A stretch of DNA of 64,000 bases from Tamarix chinensis (lineage: Eukaryota; Streptophyta; Magnoliopsida; Caryophyllales; Tamaricaceae), in assembly GCA_030549775.1 (NCBI GenBank), contig CM060171.1, positions 2,720,001 to 2,784,000 on the forward strand, written 5' to 3'. The position numbers were made by a program, and so were the translations under genes. Below the pieces are notes generated by a model. It saw only the letters and a program-made list of their open reading frames with translations. It had not been told where the DNA came from and ran no database searches. Shown piece after piece: positions 12,689-25,920 of the stretch; position 1 is the stretch's first letter; each line of letters begins with the position of its first letter.

Positions 12689-13599
12689 AGTGTTAACAAT
12701 TTTACTTCTTCTATTTTTTCAACTTTTTTTCCCTCTAATTTTTCCCCCACGCCTGACCCTGACCCTAGCCCTCATACACGCCTTTACCTCACGAGTCACG
12801 GCCCTTGGGCCTCATCCCTCCTTCTCACCAATAACCTACTTCTTGACTCCATTGCTTAAACTCCTCCAACTCCAAGCTCCTTGACTGCCAGCTGCAAGCT
12901 TATTCCGCCCCACCCACCGTTGCTTCTCGCCACAAGAGTTCGACTTCTGCATAGCTATGGTGTGGCTAGCCCTACTGCTCTGCAATTTACAGCTCTATGC
13001 CCTTGTCCACTACTGCATGCCTTGCTTGCACTACACCACTGCCACCAATGCCATTCGATGCCCTACACCCCAGCCACCGATCATCCCTTTCTATCTCAAC
13101 AATATAGTCGCACTACACACAACAACCAGCAGCCCAACACTACAATGCAGAGAGTGAGTTTTTTTAAATTGAAATCGAACCTAATTTTTGTTAATTGAAT
13201 TAGTTTGTATTTTTATTTTTGATTTTATTGTGAATTTGTGAAATTGAAAATTTCTTTTTGTTTTTATGTCAATTGTAAAATAATATTAAATTAGGGTTAC
13301 ATTAATTAGTTGATTATTGTATATTTTTGAATTAGGTTATGTTAATTTTGAATTTATATAGTATGAATTAGTTTGGCTATATGAATTAGTTCATTATTGT
13401 GTAATTTTGAATTAGTTAAGTATTTTTTCACTATATCATGTATTATTGTATCGATAAATGTAGATTTTATATTGTCAAATTAACATATGAAAATATATTC
13501 AAAAGTAGCTTAAAAATAAAGAACAGCCTAATGGGAACCATTCTAATCCAGTTACTACTCCTATAATTCATGAATAAATTTTTTCGCATCTTCATCAAA

Positions 13600-15839
13600 C
13601 TCAAGCCACATGATGCAATTGGGTGGATTTAAATTCTCTAGAACATGATCTAGGTTTGAGGAAATTGTTTTCACATTTCCATCCAAATCAGTAAGATGAG
13701 GTAAGGAGAGCTTATATTCATCTTAGTCCTTTCTAGCCTCGTGCATATAATTTTACAATTAAACTTATTGTCGGAAAAAATCAAAGATTTTTTCATCTTG
13801 GTTTGATCAGTATAACTGGTTAGAATATAGTATGGTAAATGATGTTGCTTTTTGCTTACCATGTTACTTGTTCAAACATGAATTTGAAGCCGGTAGTAAT
13901 CATTTTGTGGGGTAAGGTTTTGGGAGTCGGAATAAAAAAGGTAGGCTTGAAGTTTATGTTGGTATTTGTGATAGTCCTCATAACAAGGATGTGAAAAAAT
14001 AAAGCATGGCATTCAAACTACTTTGTCAAAAGAATTTGAAATAGTAAAATCTAATTATCATATTCGTCTAGAAGCATCATTCATTGCTATTAGATATCTT
14101 CTTCAAAAATGACCACCATTTCGGGGAAATAATGAATCAGATGGCTCAAAAAATCAAGGTAATTTTTATGAGCTCCTAAAAATGTTGTAAGAAGTTAATC
14201 CATCTATGGCTCATTTTATGTTGAAAAATGCTCTGAGAAATAGCTAGATGACTTCTCCTGATGTTCAAAAGATAGCTTATGCATGTGCAACTAAAATAAG
14301 TAATGAGATTATTAAGGAGCTACGGGATGATGTTTTTGGCATATTAATTGATGAATTTAGTGATATATCTAGGAAAGAACAAATGACTATTATTATACGT
14401 TATGTGGAGCGTAGGGGTTTTGTGATGGAAAGATTCATTGGTATTGCATATATAGCTGATACAACTGCTGTGTCACTTAGAGAAACACTTGAGACAATGT
14501 TAGTGAAATAGAAATTATGCATATGAAGAATACGAGGATAGGGCCATGATGGAGCAAGCAATATGAGAGGAGAATATGACGGCTTAAAAACTTTGATTCA
14601 TAATGAAAATAATTCAGCATATTATGTTCATTGTTTTTCTCATCAACTTTAGTTTGCACTCGTTGCAGTTGCAATGTCTTATGAAGATGTTGATTAGTTG
14701 TTTTTTATTATTACCGGTGTTGTTAATGTAATTGAATCATCTAACAAACGTCGAGATATGCTTTGAGATAAACGTGCTCTCGAATTAGAAGAAGCATTTG
14801 ATCTAGACAAGATAGAATATGGGTGAGGATTGAATCAAGAATAAGCCCTTTCAATGGGCGGATATACTCGTTGGGGGTCGCATCTTAAGCCTCTTTCAAG
14901 TTTGGTTAAGTTATTTTCTCCAGTTATTGAAGTACTTGATTTTTTGAAAAAAGATGCAAAAAGTAGATAGAAAGGTGAGGTTAGAGTTTTCAAATATCTA
15001 TTAATTTCATTTGAGTGTGTTTTCATGTTACATTTGATGAAAAGGGTTTTGTCTCAGATGTTGCAGAATTGTGATCAAGACATTGTGAATGCCATGAGAC
15101 TTGTTCAACTTGCTAAACAGCTCCTCCAAACCATGAGGGATGAAGGATAGGAATATCTTATTGTTGAAGTTTCTTTATTTTGCCACAATAAGAATATTGT
15201 GATTGCAAATATGGATGATTAGTATGTTAAGAAAAACAAGTCACAACGATTGGCTCCATTTCTTACAAATATGCATCATGACAAGTTTGATTGCTTCTAC
15301 AACATATTATACTTACAATTAGAATAACTTGAATCATGTTTTGATATGATAGGAACTACGTTGTTGTGATGTATAGCATGCTTGAATCCATCAGAGTTAT
15401 TTTCTACTTTTGACAAAGATTCATTAATTAGGTTAACAAATTTTTATCCCGAGGAGTTTTATGATGGCGATCTTTTGATATTAGACAATCAGCTTGAGAA
15501 TTATATTTTGGATGTTCGATCCAATGATAGATTTTCCAAATTAAAAGGACTTGGTGATCTCTCAAGGAAGCTAGTGAAAACAAAGAAGCACACGATGTAT
15601 TCTTTGGTTTTATATGCTTGTGAATCTAGCTTTGATTTTGTCCGTAGCTACTGCAACTATTGAAAGAACTTTTTTAACAATGAGCTTTATCAAAAACAAG
15701 TTGTGAAAATCGTATGTGTGATGCATGGGTATACAATTGTCTGATGTCATATATAGAAAAAGATGTATCTGATACCATTAGTAATGAGACTATCATAGCT
15801 CACTTTTAAAATATAAAACCTCGACGAGTACAATTATAA
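13600..15839 (+). pseudogene. hAT transposase, TTF-zinc-finger/DUF4371 type, broken
   Basis: Conceptual translation in changing frames recovers the order of a plant zinc-finger MYM1-like hAT transposase. An N-terminal L-E-H-D-L-G-L-R region lies at about 13640. The zinc-finger part (W-L-E-Y-S...A-F-C-L-P-C-Y-L-F-K) is near 13810-13875. The DUF4371 core is the longest open frame at 14248-14511 (I-L-I-D-E-F-S-D-I-S). A G-Q-G-Y-D-G-A-S-N-M-R block follows at about 14540, then Y-T-R-W-G-S at about 14860. The C-terminal dimerisation region (V-E-R-T-F..M-S-F-I-K-N-K-L) runs from about 15655 to a stop at 15837-15839. At least ten in-frame stops and several frameshifts break it; many stops are TAG where Trp or Gln is expected. 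It cannot encode a working transposase. Confidence 0.8.
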
Positions 15840-16134
15840 ACGAATATCTATGTATGATTATGGATAATATTAAATATATTATTATTTTTTTATTGTTAAT
15901 TTATATTTAGATATATGTTTGTTATTTATTGAAACCCCATGAACTTTATATCCTGACTTCATCCTTGGGGGATATGCTAAGCTACTCCTCTACCACTTTT
16001 GTAAAAATCATATCTTACAATGGTGGCTATTCATTCATTAATTAAAAATACTATTTTGAACAAGAATCTATTTTTAATTATTTATTTATTTGTTCAACAC
16101 TCCACTTTTTTTCTTCACATTCCCCAATTTGTTA

Positions 16135-16138
<4 letters not shown>

Positions 16139-16172
<34 letters not shown>
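16139..16172. repeat. (TA)n microsatellite
   Basis: About 17 uninterrupted TA units. Confidence 0.95.
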
Positions 16173-16174
<2 letters not shown>

Positions 16175-17367
16175 CTTTCCGTAAGCTAAATCATTAAATG
16201 ACTATCTACCCATGAGCCCCAAAAAACCTTTATTGGTTTTGCTTGTAGAGGATTAATGGACCTCTCGGAAACCTTTAAAAAGGAGGAGGCTATAATGTTA
16301 ATAAAGTTCTCTTTAGCTATTCATTCATTGATTTTGGACATTTTTCCTTTCTCTTTTCTTCTTGTTAATAAAGTTCTCCATTTGTTAAATAATAATAAAA
16401 ATAATAATTAACACGATTCGAGAAAAATGTTAAATGGAACAAATCGATTTCATATATATTGTCAAAACCAACCAAACCGTAGGTTTATGGATGGGTCCAA
16501 TAATGATTATGATTTGATCGATTATGAAACAAGGAACAAATATATTCAATAAATATAATTCCAAATACATACAATTAGCACAAGTAAAAAATATCTCAGT
16601 TAACGATGGTCTTAAAATATAGTGTAGCTGTGGTTTTGGACCGTCATATGAAGCGCCATTAAAAGCCTACAACGGTTAAGAGGACGCCATTGAAGAGGAC
16701 AGAAAAGGTTATGAAGAGGCGAGTTAATCCGACAGCGCGCGATCCTTCGTACACCTTGTTGTGACAACACAGGCAGTCTGGCAGCCACATGAACATGATG
16801 ATCTTACGGTTGGGTGTACCATCAAACTTTCATATTACAACAAACTATGATTTAAGGGGTTCTTCTTTAGATCTGAGTGCCTCATGGTCCTCAGTTGTCC
16901 ATGGTGCTCACAGCTATCCTATTCAGTGTTGTGTAGAAGTATATGTCTCGTGTTCATCAGTTTCCTGAATACCTAGGAATAATGAGGCTTGCGTCTACGT
17001 TCTGCCAGATATGCTTAATAAAGTAAATGTTACCTATCAGGAAAGATGAGTATGGTTCAATTTTGATGTTTAGTGTAAGCTTAGTAATTACATTTTAACA
17101 TGTTCAGATTAATTAACATATATTAAATAAATAAATAAAAAAGGAACTTGGTGGGGTTCGGATTAATGTTCAACCATGTAAGAACCTTCATCAAGAACTT
17201 TTCCCTTCTTTTCTGCCAATTAAGTTAATAATATTAGTGGCCTGGTGCGGCGAGTTGGAAGCGCAAAAGTGGGATGCTCATGATGGTGACGATGATTCGG
17301 CCAAATGACTTTACAGAAATTGATGCTGTTAATGAAAGAAGACATCTGTGGTAAAGAATTTTTTAGG

Positions 17368-17410
17368 GAAACGATGGAACGCTTTCTTGTGTTGTAGTTT
17401 AAATGCCACT

Positions 17411-17444
<34 letters not shown>

Positions 17445-17560
17445 TGGCCTGATGAAACGCTTTTTCTTGTGTTTAGTTTAAATGCCATTACAATATATAT
17501 ATATATATATATATTAGTGGCCAGAAGAAACGCTTTCTTGTGTTGTTTAAATGCTAGAGA
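17368..17560. repeat. Three local copies of a unit ending in (TA)n
   Basis: The motif GAAACGCTTTCTTGTGTT followed by TAGTTTAAATGCCA and a TA tract occurs at about 17370, 17454 and 17522; the first two copies end in (TA)n at 17414-17441 and 17493-17514. The third copy is cut off after TTTAAATGCT. The pattern suggests local duplication seeded by the TA tract. Confidence 0.65.
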
Positions 17561-19206
17561 TAATCTTTGCAGGATTATTTTGCTATCACTTTCGATTTTT
17601 TTAGCTACAAAAAAAGTTTCCCATATACTAATAGTGAGCCGTTACTATATATATATATATATATATAACACTTATACACCGATATAGAAAACTACATACC
17701 CAACAACAAAATTTATATTGTAGTACCATACATAGAATAAATTACAGGGATATAAAATTTAGCAATTGATAAGTAATTGTAAATAAATTGTTTAATTTGA
17801 TTTTTTTATGCTTTCAATCCTGCCTAAGAAAAAATTAATGACCAAAAATTAAAGTAACAATTCAATATGAATTGAATTGCTTATAGAGCTTGAGAAACTT
17901 TAGATATGCCCGATCTCCTCTATTTCTTCTCATCCTCTAAGCTTGTATCAAACAACTATTTAAAAAAAAACAAACCCATATATAATAACCATATAAGAGG
18001 GGATTTGAGCATGGTAATTAAAAATTACTACACTAAGACTTCATAAGCTGTCTATATCATAACATCTTTTTAGACAAAATATCATAATATGGTCTTATGA
18101 ATTATAATAAACAATATGGATAATTATAAAGTTATATATATATATATATAATGCCAGTTGAAATAAAATACTGCAAATCAAAGGGGCCCCATGTTACATT
18201 ATAACAGTGATCCTTGTTAGATATAGGAACAAGATAGAGACAGAAACCTCAGCTCTAAACCTAAATTTTCAATTAATCTCTAAACCTACTTCAATTTCTA
18301 TGGTAATTTGATTTTTATATCTTTCCTAATCCCCACTTACAAATGTCCTCAAACTTTTCCTTAAATTATTTTCTATTTTGATGCACACTCTATTAATATT
18401 GTTTTTGTAGTATAAAGCTTAAGACAAAATTATTTCAACTCTGATTGGTACCTAATAAAGTAAATCTCTACACAATTAAAGTCTATAGCTAAACTAGATA
18501 ATATAAGAAATAGGTAATTTAGATTATCCCTATGTATATCTATATATAATTTGATACTAGTTCGAGAAAGGATACCCTAAAAATATTCCCGCCTCGCCCT
18601 TATTACAAATCTCCAAACCTAAACTCAAATTTTGAAATTGTCCTCCTAATCAAACCCTGATAGACAATCTTCGATAGGACCCAAACCTACAGAAGAATTT
18701 CATCCCTCCATGGGGTGCTAGATCCCCTATAAGTTTTATTATGGCTATGAAACATAAAATAAAATAGTGTGGTGTCTATTTTATACACTAATCCACATCT
18801 ATTGCATCTGTGATAACTACTATATCATAAGTTATAGATATCATCAAGGGTTGATATATATATATATGTATATGTATTTATGTATGTATATATGTGTATG
18901 TATATATGTATATGTATATTAGTCTCACACCAAGACATAAGCGGGCGAATTAGGCTTGAGCCTAGGGCTTAGGGCCTCCAAAATTTAAGGGTCCCAAATT
19001 ATTAGTATATGATAGATACAACTAAAAAGTTAAAAGAGCATAATTTTTTCTTTGGTGTAGGAGTAGAGATGTACTTGGATTAACTATGATGGATGGATTT
19101 GAAACTCATTTACTATATTTTAAATTTTTTCAAACAAAGGGCCTAGATAGTACATCATGCAAATTTTAACAAAGGCTATAATACTTCAATTTATGCACAT
19201 AAATTA

Positions 19207-19822
19207 TGTTAGGGGAATTGAAAAAAAAAAATATGAAGGATTTATATTTTTTAAGGCTTGTAGAACACTATCTTAAAGGTGATAATTGTAGCAACAATTC
19301 ACTCCTATAATATTGCAAAGCAACTTTGAGTCTCTCTTAAATAATTGTATGTATAGGCTTGAGTTAAAGAAGATTAAAAAGTTACTTTTTATCCCACAAG
19401 TACGAAATTATATATAATAAGCCAACATGTATGTATAAAAGTACGAAGTGGTTTTAAATTGTGGTCGATGACAATCAACCATCATGGCGTTTCAATTTCT
19501 CAATTATAAAATATTTATAAATTAGTTCAAACAATGTATCACACCACCAGCCTACCATCCTATTGCTTAACCATATGAAATGATTTTTCATTGAATAAAA
19601 TACCGCAATGTTCAATTCCACTAGTCGTCATCAATCATGAAAAGCCACAATAATGACAACAATTGTTTTGATTTACTTATGCCAACAAAGCAAAGTATCA
19701 ATGTGCAATTACTTATGCATGGCAATATTAAATATAATTATGATCAAGTGCCATAAGTAATTGACAAATTTAACCATGGCATATATATATATATATCATG
19801 TTACTCACTCATTTTCTAGTAA
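19207..19822 (-). repeat. 3' LTR of the minus-strand Copia element
   Basis: Aligns along its length with 23115-23719. Shared anchors are CTTAAAGGTGATAATTG, GAGTCTCTCTTAAATAATTG, TTCAATTTCTCAATTATAAA and CACTCATTTTC. Start TGTTAGGGG; the right boundary is approximate. Confidence 0.7.
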
Positions 19823-20419
19823 GAAATATAATTTGATATAGTAATTGCTTCTTAATCTTAATCATTATATGATTAATCTAAACCAATATACATATTTATA
19901 ATATATAAATACTTATATCATAGATTAATCCTATAATCCCTTGCTAGTCTATAATATAAACTTACCCATTCAACATGATAATATTATGGTTAAGAAAAGT
20001 TATCTTTCAATTTAAACCATTTTATAGCAATATTTTAAAATTTTAATGAATTTTATGGTGTCCTAAAGATTAAACCAAAACTACTTATATCAAAATTGAA
20101 AAATACTATGTACATAATATTATCCAATCACTTAAGAATTCTTAAATTGTTGAAGCACTTTTATGTTCACGTGCTAATCTGGTTTATTGATATTTATAAG
20201 AGTTGAATTCTCATTGAAGCGGCACCACTTCTATACCTAAATAGGTAGAGTTCCTTTATTTTCACATACAAAAAAATAAAACAATTTTCTCATTAAAAGT
20301 TTGAAACTCATCCTAGATATAATCATTGTTATTTTACAAACACTAATCTAGTGTTTCATGAAGCACATAATAGTAACTTGTTATTACCCATTAAAACTTT
20401 AGTTAGATTTACTAGATAA

Positions 20420-21920
20420 GGTTGGGTTTCCATTACCAGTGCTTTCATAAAATTTTAGTCCCATTCCACTTGTTGTCTTTCTTCGATAAACCTTTTGTAA
20501 AAGGATATGCCAAATTATTATCTGATTTAACATAATCAATAGTTATGATCCCATGTGAGATCAATTCCCTTAGATAATCATGCCTTACACTTATATATCT
20601 ATATTTTCCATTATAAACATGACTATATGCTCTAAATATAGTTTATTCACCATCATAATATAATGAAATGACTGGCATAAGTTGTGGCCACAACTTTATA
20701 TCCGTTAAAAACTTTTTCAACCATTCTACTTCTTTACCCACGGATGCAAGGACTACAAACTCTAACTCCATAGTATAATGTGTGATACATGTTTTTTTCT
20801 TTGAGGCCTAGCTAATAGCACCTCATACTAATGTGAAAACCCATCCTATTATGAACTTATTTTCATTAGCAATTGTTATCTAACTAGCATCGAAATAACC
20901 TTCTAGTAAATTAGGAAAATAGGCATAAGTTAATGCTAACTTGGATTTTCTTCTAAGATATCCCAATATCCTACTTATTTTTTTTTTCAATGTTTGTTAC
21001 TAGGATTACTTATGTAACTTTAATGTTTGCGTACATAAAATGTAATATCTAGTATTGTATAATATATGGCATACATTATGCTTCCAATTGCATTAGTGCT
21101 CGACCATCATTGGTTGAAAGCTTACACTAGAATTATATGGAGTATTTGCTTTTTTTCATTTTAACATATGAATACTTTTGAAGTAGACTATCTATGTAGT
21201 GAGATTAACTTAAAGTAAAACCCTTATCATGTTCCTACACTTTAATCCCCAAAATAGTATCAACTAAATTAAGATCCTTAATTTAAACTTAGAAGTTAGA
21301 TATTTCTTGGTTTCCGTTCACACTAAGGATGTTGGTACCAAATATCAACATGTCATCTACATAAAGAAAAATTATAACTCCATAGTATCTATTAAATTTA
21401 TAATATATGCATTTATCTATATTGTTATGTTTGAAACCATTGGACAATATTGTTGCATCAAACTTATCATGCCGCTATTTTGGAGCTTATTTCAAACCAT
21501 ATAATGATATCAATAGTTTACAAACTTTCTTTTCATTACTGAGAAGAAAAAATCCTTATAATTTCTCTATAATGTACTTTTGACATCTATTTCTCATACA
21601 TGGAAATTATATATGAATGATAATGCCAAAATAACTCTAATATAAGTTATCCTTACTACTGGTGCATATGTGTTAAAATAATTACACCTTCATTTTGTGT
21701 AAACCCTTTGGCTACCAATCTTGCCTTAAGGTTTTGTATATAACCACTAATATTATACTTTCTTCTAAATACCCACTTACAACCAATAGATTTATATTCC
21801 ATAAAAAAATCCACTAAGATCCAAGTATTATTAGATAATGTTGAGTCCATCTTATCATTTATGACTTCTTTCAAAAAAAAGCCATATCCCTAGCTGACCT
21901 AGCTTCACTAAATGATTTGG
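20420..21920 (-). pseudogene. Copia reverse transcriptase and RNase H remnant
   Basis: Read on the minus strand in shifting frames. The longest open part (21656-21874) has the Copia RT start E-V-I-N-D-K-M-D-S...N-N-T-W, then G-C-K-W-V-F-R and K-A-R-L-V-A-K-G-F-T-Q. The catalytic Y-V-D-D is encoded at 21352-21363. RNase H residues such as G-Y-F-D-A and K-E-V-E-W follow, ending near 20430 with S-T-G-N-G-N-P. Many stops and frameshifts; not functional. Confidence 0.75.
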
Positions 21921-22199
21921 GTACATCTTTAATGTTAAATATCATGGGTATTTTATTCAATAATTTGGTTCTAGTTCCCTCAACCAAGAAAACTATTTAC
22001 TGGGTTGAAACAAAATCAGGATCCAAGGACTGCTCTTTTCTTGTCTTTTGACTTCTTTAAGGTTCACTTATATCTTTGGTTTGCTTCAGTTTCTCTCCAA
22101 TAGTAGGAACAATCACATTTCATTTTCATTAGTCACTGAATCATTAATAGATTTTCTCAATCTAATAATTATTCATATGAATTAAAATCCGCCTTATTG

Positions 22200-23090
22200 T
22201 TACACACATGACAAAGGTTCTTTGACTTCACTTTCCACAACATTTTCCTTCTTAGATTTTATAGCATATGCCTTCTTCTTGATTCTGCATTCACGAATGT
22301 AATGCCCTTTCTTTCCACAATGATGGCAATGCATATATTTCTTCATATTATTAAACTTCTTGAAATAATTTCCATTCTTGTTTGCTTTTAGATTTTTTTG
22401 AGATTTTTCATTTTGATCCCTTCTATTTCCGTCCCCAGTAACATAATTCACTTTAGAATTTAATAACAACACATCATGTGAATGAGATTCTACCTCAATG
22501 TGAAGATGTGTTTGCAATTATTCTACAGTCATGGTTTCAAGACAATGTAGAAATTTCTTACTATAACCATTTCAACTAGGGGAAAACTTAGATAATATTG
22601 CTCCTGCCTGAAGTGAATTAGGAATCTTAACTTCAAGGTTGCTAAGTTTGGATACTAAAATTTAGAGTTTATACCCTTAATCCAAAATAGATAATTCATC
22701 AAACATTCGAAACTCGAAATATTTCAAAGCCAAAAATTTATTCATATTTTTTTCTCATTTTTATATTTGGCTTTGCTGACATCCTATATCTCCTTTGGTG
22801 ATTTCAAATTCAAATAGAAATCATATAATAGATTAGTGAGGGAGTTGAGTATATGATCGTGACACACTAATTCATCTTCTTGACACTTCTTTATTTGGGT
22901 TTGGACTTCATTGCTATCATCTGACTTTGGTTCCAATAACTTAGATACACTTGCATCGAGCACATAAAATATCTTCAAAGTGGTAAGGAGAAAAACCCTT
23001 TTATCTTTTCACCTCATAAACTTTATTCCATCAAATCGACTCAATTTAATCAAATCTTGATTTGTCGTTATAAATGTTGAAGTAGAATTC
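22200..23090 (-). pseudogene. Copia gag remnant with CCHC zinc knuckle
   Basis: The N-terminal gag part (UBN2-like) is seen at 22784-22978 as V-L-D-A-S...D-E-L-V-C-H-D-H-I-L-N-S-L. A 105-codon open frame at 22200-22517 carries a perfect nucleocapsid knuckle C-X2-C-X4-H-X4-C at 22287-22328 within a Lys-rich region. Stops separate the two parts. Upstream on the minus strand is the 5' LTR; I found no clear initiator-Met-tRNA primer site next to it. Confidence 0.75.
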
Positions 23091-23114
23091 ATCTACATTT
23101 TATTACCTTTAAAT

Positions 23115-23719
23115 TGTTAGGGAAATTGAAAAAAAAGGACGGATTTATATTTGTTTTGAGACCTATAGAATATTGTCTTAAAGGTGATAATTGATGCAAC
23201 AATTCGCCCCATGATACAACAAATCACCGATGAGTCTCTCTTAAATAATTGTATTTATAGGGTTAAATTATAGAAAATTAAAAAGTTATGTTTTATCCCA
23301 CAATTCCATAACTATATGTAATAAGCCAACACGTACATATAAAAGTACGAAATGGTTCTAAATTGTGTTTGGCGACGAACAACCGTCATGAATTTTCAAT
23401 TTCTCAATTATAAAATATGTATAAATTAGTTCAAACAACGTATCACACCACCGATCCACAATCCTATTGCTCATCCGTATGAAATGATTGTTCATTGAAT
23501 CAAATACCATAATGTTCAATTCCACTGGTGACCATCAATCATAAAAAGACACAACAATCAAAACAATTGTTTTGATTTACTTATGCCAATAAAGCAAAGT
23601 ATCTGTCTACAATTACTTATGCATGCTAATATATAAGTATGATCAAGTGCCACCAAAGTAATTGATAAATTTGACCATGGGATATATCTCTCATATTATT
23701 CACTCATTTTCCCCTAATC
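23115..23719 (-). repeat. 5' LTR of the minus-strand Copia element
   Basis: Partner of the LTR at 19207-19822, with the same internal anchors and moderate divergence. The divergence visible over the whole length suggests an old insertion. Confidence 0.7.
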
Positions 23720-23859
23720 CTTTGTATTCAAAGTAAGAGCATGCATTATTTTTACATATTTTAACTTATTTATAAATATTAAAAAATATCCCATATTTAC
23801 TTATTTATAAATATAAAATTAATTGAAAAATGCCCACCCATAAACTTACCTAGGGCCAC

Positions 23860-23895
<36 letters not shown>

Positions 23896-25920
23896 ACCAA
23901 ATACCAACGGTTTTGGCTCGAGGTACACGAGGTTTGGAGAGGGATAAGTGAAACTGATCGCTAGCTAGCTAACTAGAATATATACAGTAGCATAGAACAG
24001 TATATATACTAATCCAGTGCTTCATCTAATTCGTCCTTGATTCTTACCCGTTCTTGTCATTATCACCAAAAAACCTCATTGCTCGACACATATATTCTCT
24101 CGATCTGACAATTCATCAGAAGAATACAAAACATTTCCTGTTATTCGATCAAGGGACTCCTGTTGATGATGACCGAACAATAACGTGAGACAGGTTAATA
24201 CAGTTATACCTCAATTCAATCGAAGAATTTTATCCCTTGTTGTAAGACCCGTGTTGGCAGACGCAAGCAGCAACCGGATTAATTAGGCCCTTTTCTCCTC
24301 TGTTATTTTTCCTAATCTGATTTAAACAAAAAAAAAGATCATTTATCATTTCTATTTAACTATAATTAATATTTTTTCTATCAGCATTATTTCAATTATT
24401 ATCATTAATTTTATTCATTTATTATTATTTTTGTCAAAATTTTACCAACATGATTGGTTTGATTAGCAAGGTTTGAAAATAAGTCTTTTACTCGTCCGTT
24501 TGATTATTTCTTCTGAGGAAAGGGATTGGGACACTACTATTAACGACGGGAGACATCAATGATGATGAATTCTCCTTACAGAAATTTCATGGGGCACGAG
24601 TGAGTGGAGAATATATGCCCGGTATATTCTAGTTGTTTGGCATGCTGCATACCATAAGTTTCCAAATTATGCAATACAGAAAGCAGAATAACGTGGGCAC
24701 GTAAGCTATGCTCTCTTCCAGTCATTTTCAAAACTTATTAGTTCAGAGCAGTTCAAAGCAGATTAACTATTTTTTTTTATAATAATCAAATTAAATAATA
24801 TAAAATTAATAATAATATTAATAATTATAATAGTAATTTTAATAATTTAAAAAAGTCAATTATATATAACATTAATAATAGTAAAATAACGATAATATTT
24901 TTATAAAAAAAATTCAGATAATAACAGATTGTTAAACATCAAACTAAGAGAACATGCCTAGGAACTTTACCCTCAAAGGATTATAAACATCAAACATCAA
25001 ATATCAATTCTGAGAACATATCGGATTATAAACTAATCCGATTAATAGTCGTGTTCGAGCAATCGAATTGTCAATTGATTGATTATATGTTGGAGCTTTC
25101 CTCCCATTAGGCCCATCTAAATTTTGACACACGGAACACATTTTAATTTTGGGAGAATCTTGTTACAAAATTCTAAAATATTCCAAAATGCAAGGTATAC
25201 TACCATTTTGAGAATATTGATCCTGATCGAGCCTTATAATTCATTTTCCAACAGGAAAAAGGAATTTAATCCCAGAAATATCAACTCCAGATCTTTGAGA
25301 GCCGAAAGCGTAAATTTGCTCAACCGCTTGACACCAGCCTCCACCAAAAGAACCGAGTATGATGTTATATGGATGAACTTTCACATGGCAAAAAGGAAAA
25401 TTGCAAATAATTAATATAAAAGGGAAATTTGAGACCATCTATATTACTTAATCAATGTAATAAATTAACATATATTAAAAAAAAGCGTTGGATCTGCTCC
25501 TTCCGTTACTTCTCTTACTTTTTCCACAATGGTTTTGACCATTGCATATGTTACTTTGCGAGGATGCCTTTTTTTTTGGTAGTCAAGTGTACACCACTAC
25601 ACCCGATCTTCAAAGAAATGAAGATTTCAGTTTATGAAGGTTCCTCAAAGAATAACTCAAAGGATATTCTGTATGATTTTTTGCTTTTACTGTGTCAAGT
25701 GGGCTTTCACGGTTTCAAGTTTTCTGCACACCGAAATGCAGTACAATGACCAAAAAATTAGGTACCTTACTTTGGTTTAACTAGAAATCGTGGTCAAACA
25801 TTTTGCTCTTTTCTTCAGTCTTTCAGCAGTCAAGGAAATACTAATCAATTAGTGTGAGCGCATAAAATGGAAGTATGACGAGGATCTCAGCATAATTTTA
25901 GCAAATAACAAAAAATAAAA
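23720..25920. other. Intergenic
   Basis: Holds a (TA)n tract (listed separately) and an AT-rich block at 24340-24920. The 25100-25750 interval is less AT-rich and has open frames up to 106 codons on both strands, but none shows a family motif I recognise. Confidence 0.35.
23862..23892. repeat. (TA)n microsatellite
   Basis: About 15 uninterrupted TA units. Confidence 0.95.

Larger units (their letters stand above)
12536..15967 (+). mobile_element. Decayed hAT transposon (ZnF-MYM1/DUF4371 type)
   Basis: The left end begins CAGGGATGGAGCCA; the right end, read on the minus strand, begins CAAGGATGAAGTCA. A second matching block follows on both sides (AGTTCATGGAGT left, AGTTCATGGGGT right), giving an imperfect terminal inverted repeat of about 33 bp. 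CAGGG(G)...GGAGCC is typical of plant hAT elements of this class. Flanking 8-mers (all G on the left, GGGGATAT on the right) agree only in part, so the target duplication is uncertain. The length, 3.43 kb, suits an element with one transposase, which is present as a pseudogene. Confidence 0.75.
15968..19206. other. Intergenic, rich in (TA)n
   Basis: No gene recognised. The interval 16600-17340 is less AT-rich and may be low-copy DNA. Several (TA)n tracts occur (17648-17667 and 18133-18151 besides those listed separately). Near 18945-19000 the phrase GAGCCTAGGGCTTAGGGCCTCC resembles part of a decayed hAT-type repeat. Confidence 0.4.
19207..23719 (-). mobile_element. Copia LTR retrotransposon, internally deleted
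   Basis: Two direct repeats of about 0.6 kb bracket gag and reverse transcriptase/RNase H remnants on the minus strand. Both LTRs start TGTTAGGG(G/A)A on the plus strand, and the outer right end reads TCCCCTAAT, close to the inverse of that start. Gag is followed within about 300 bp by reverse transcriptase, so protease and integrase are missing. A target duplication was not confirmed. The element cannot move alone. Confidence 0.75.
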
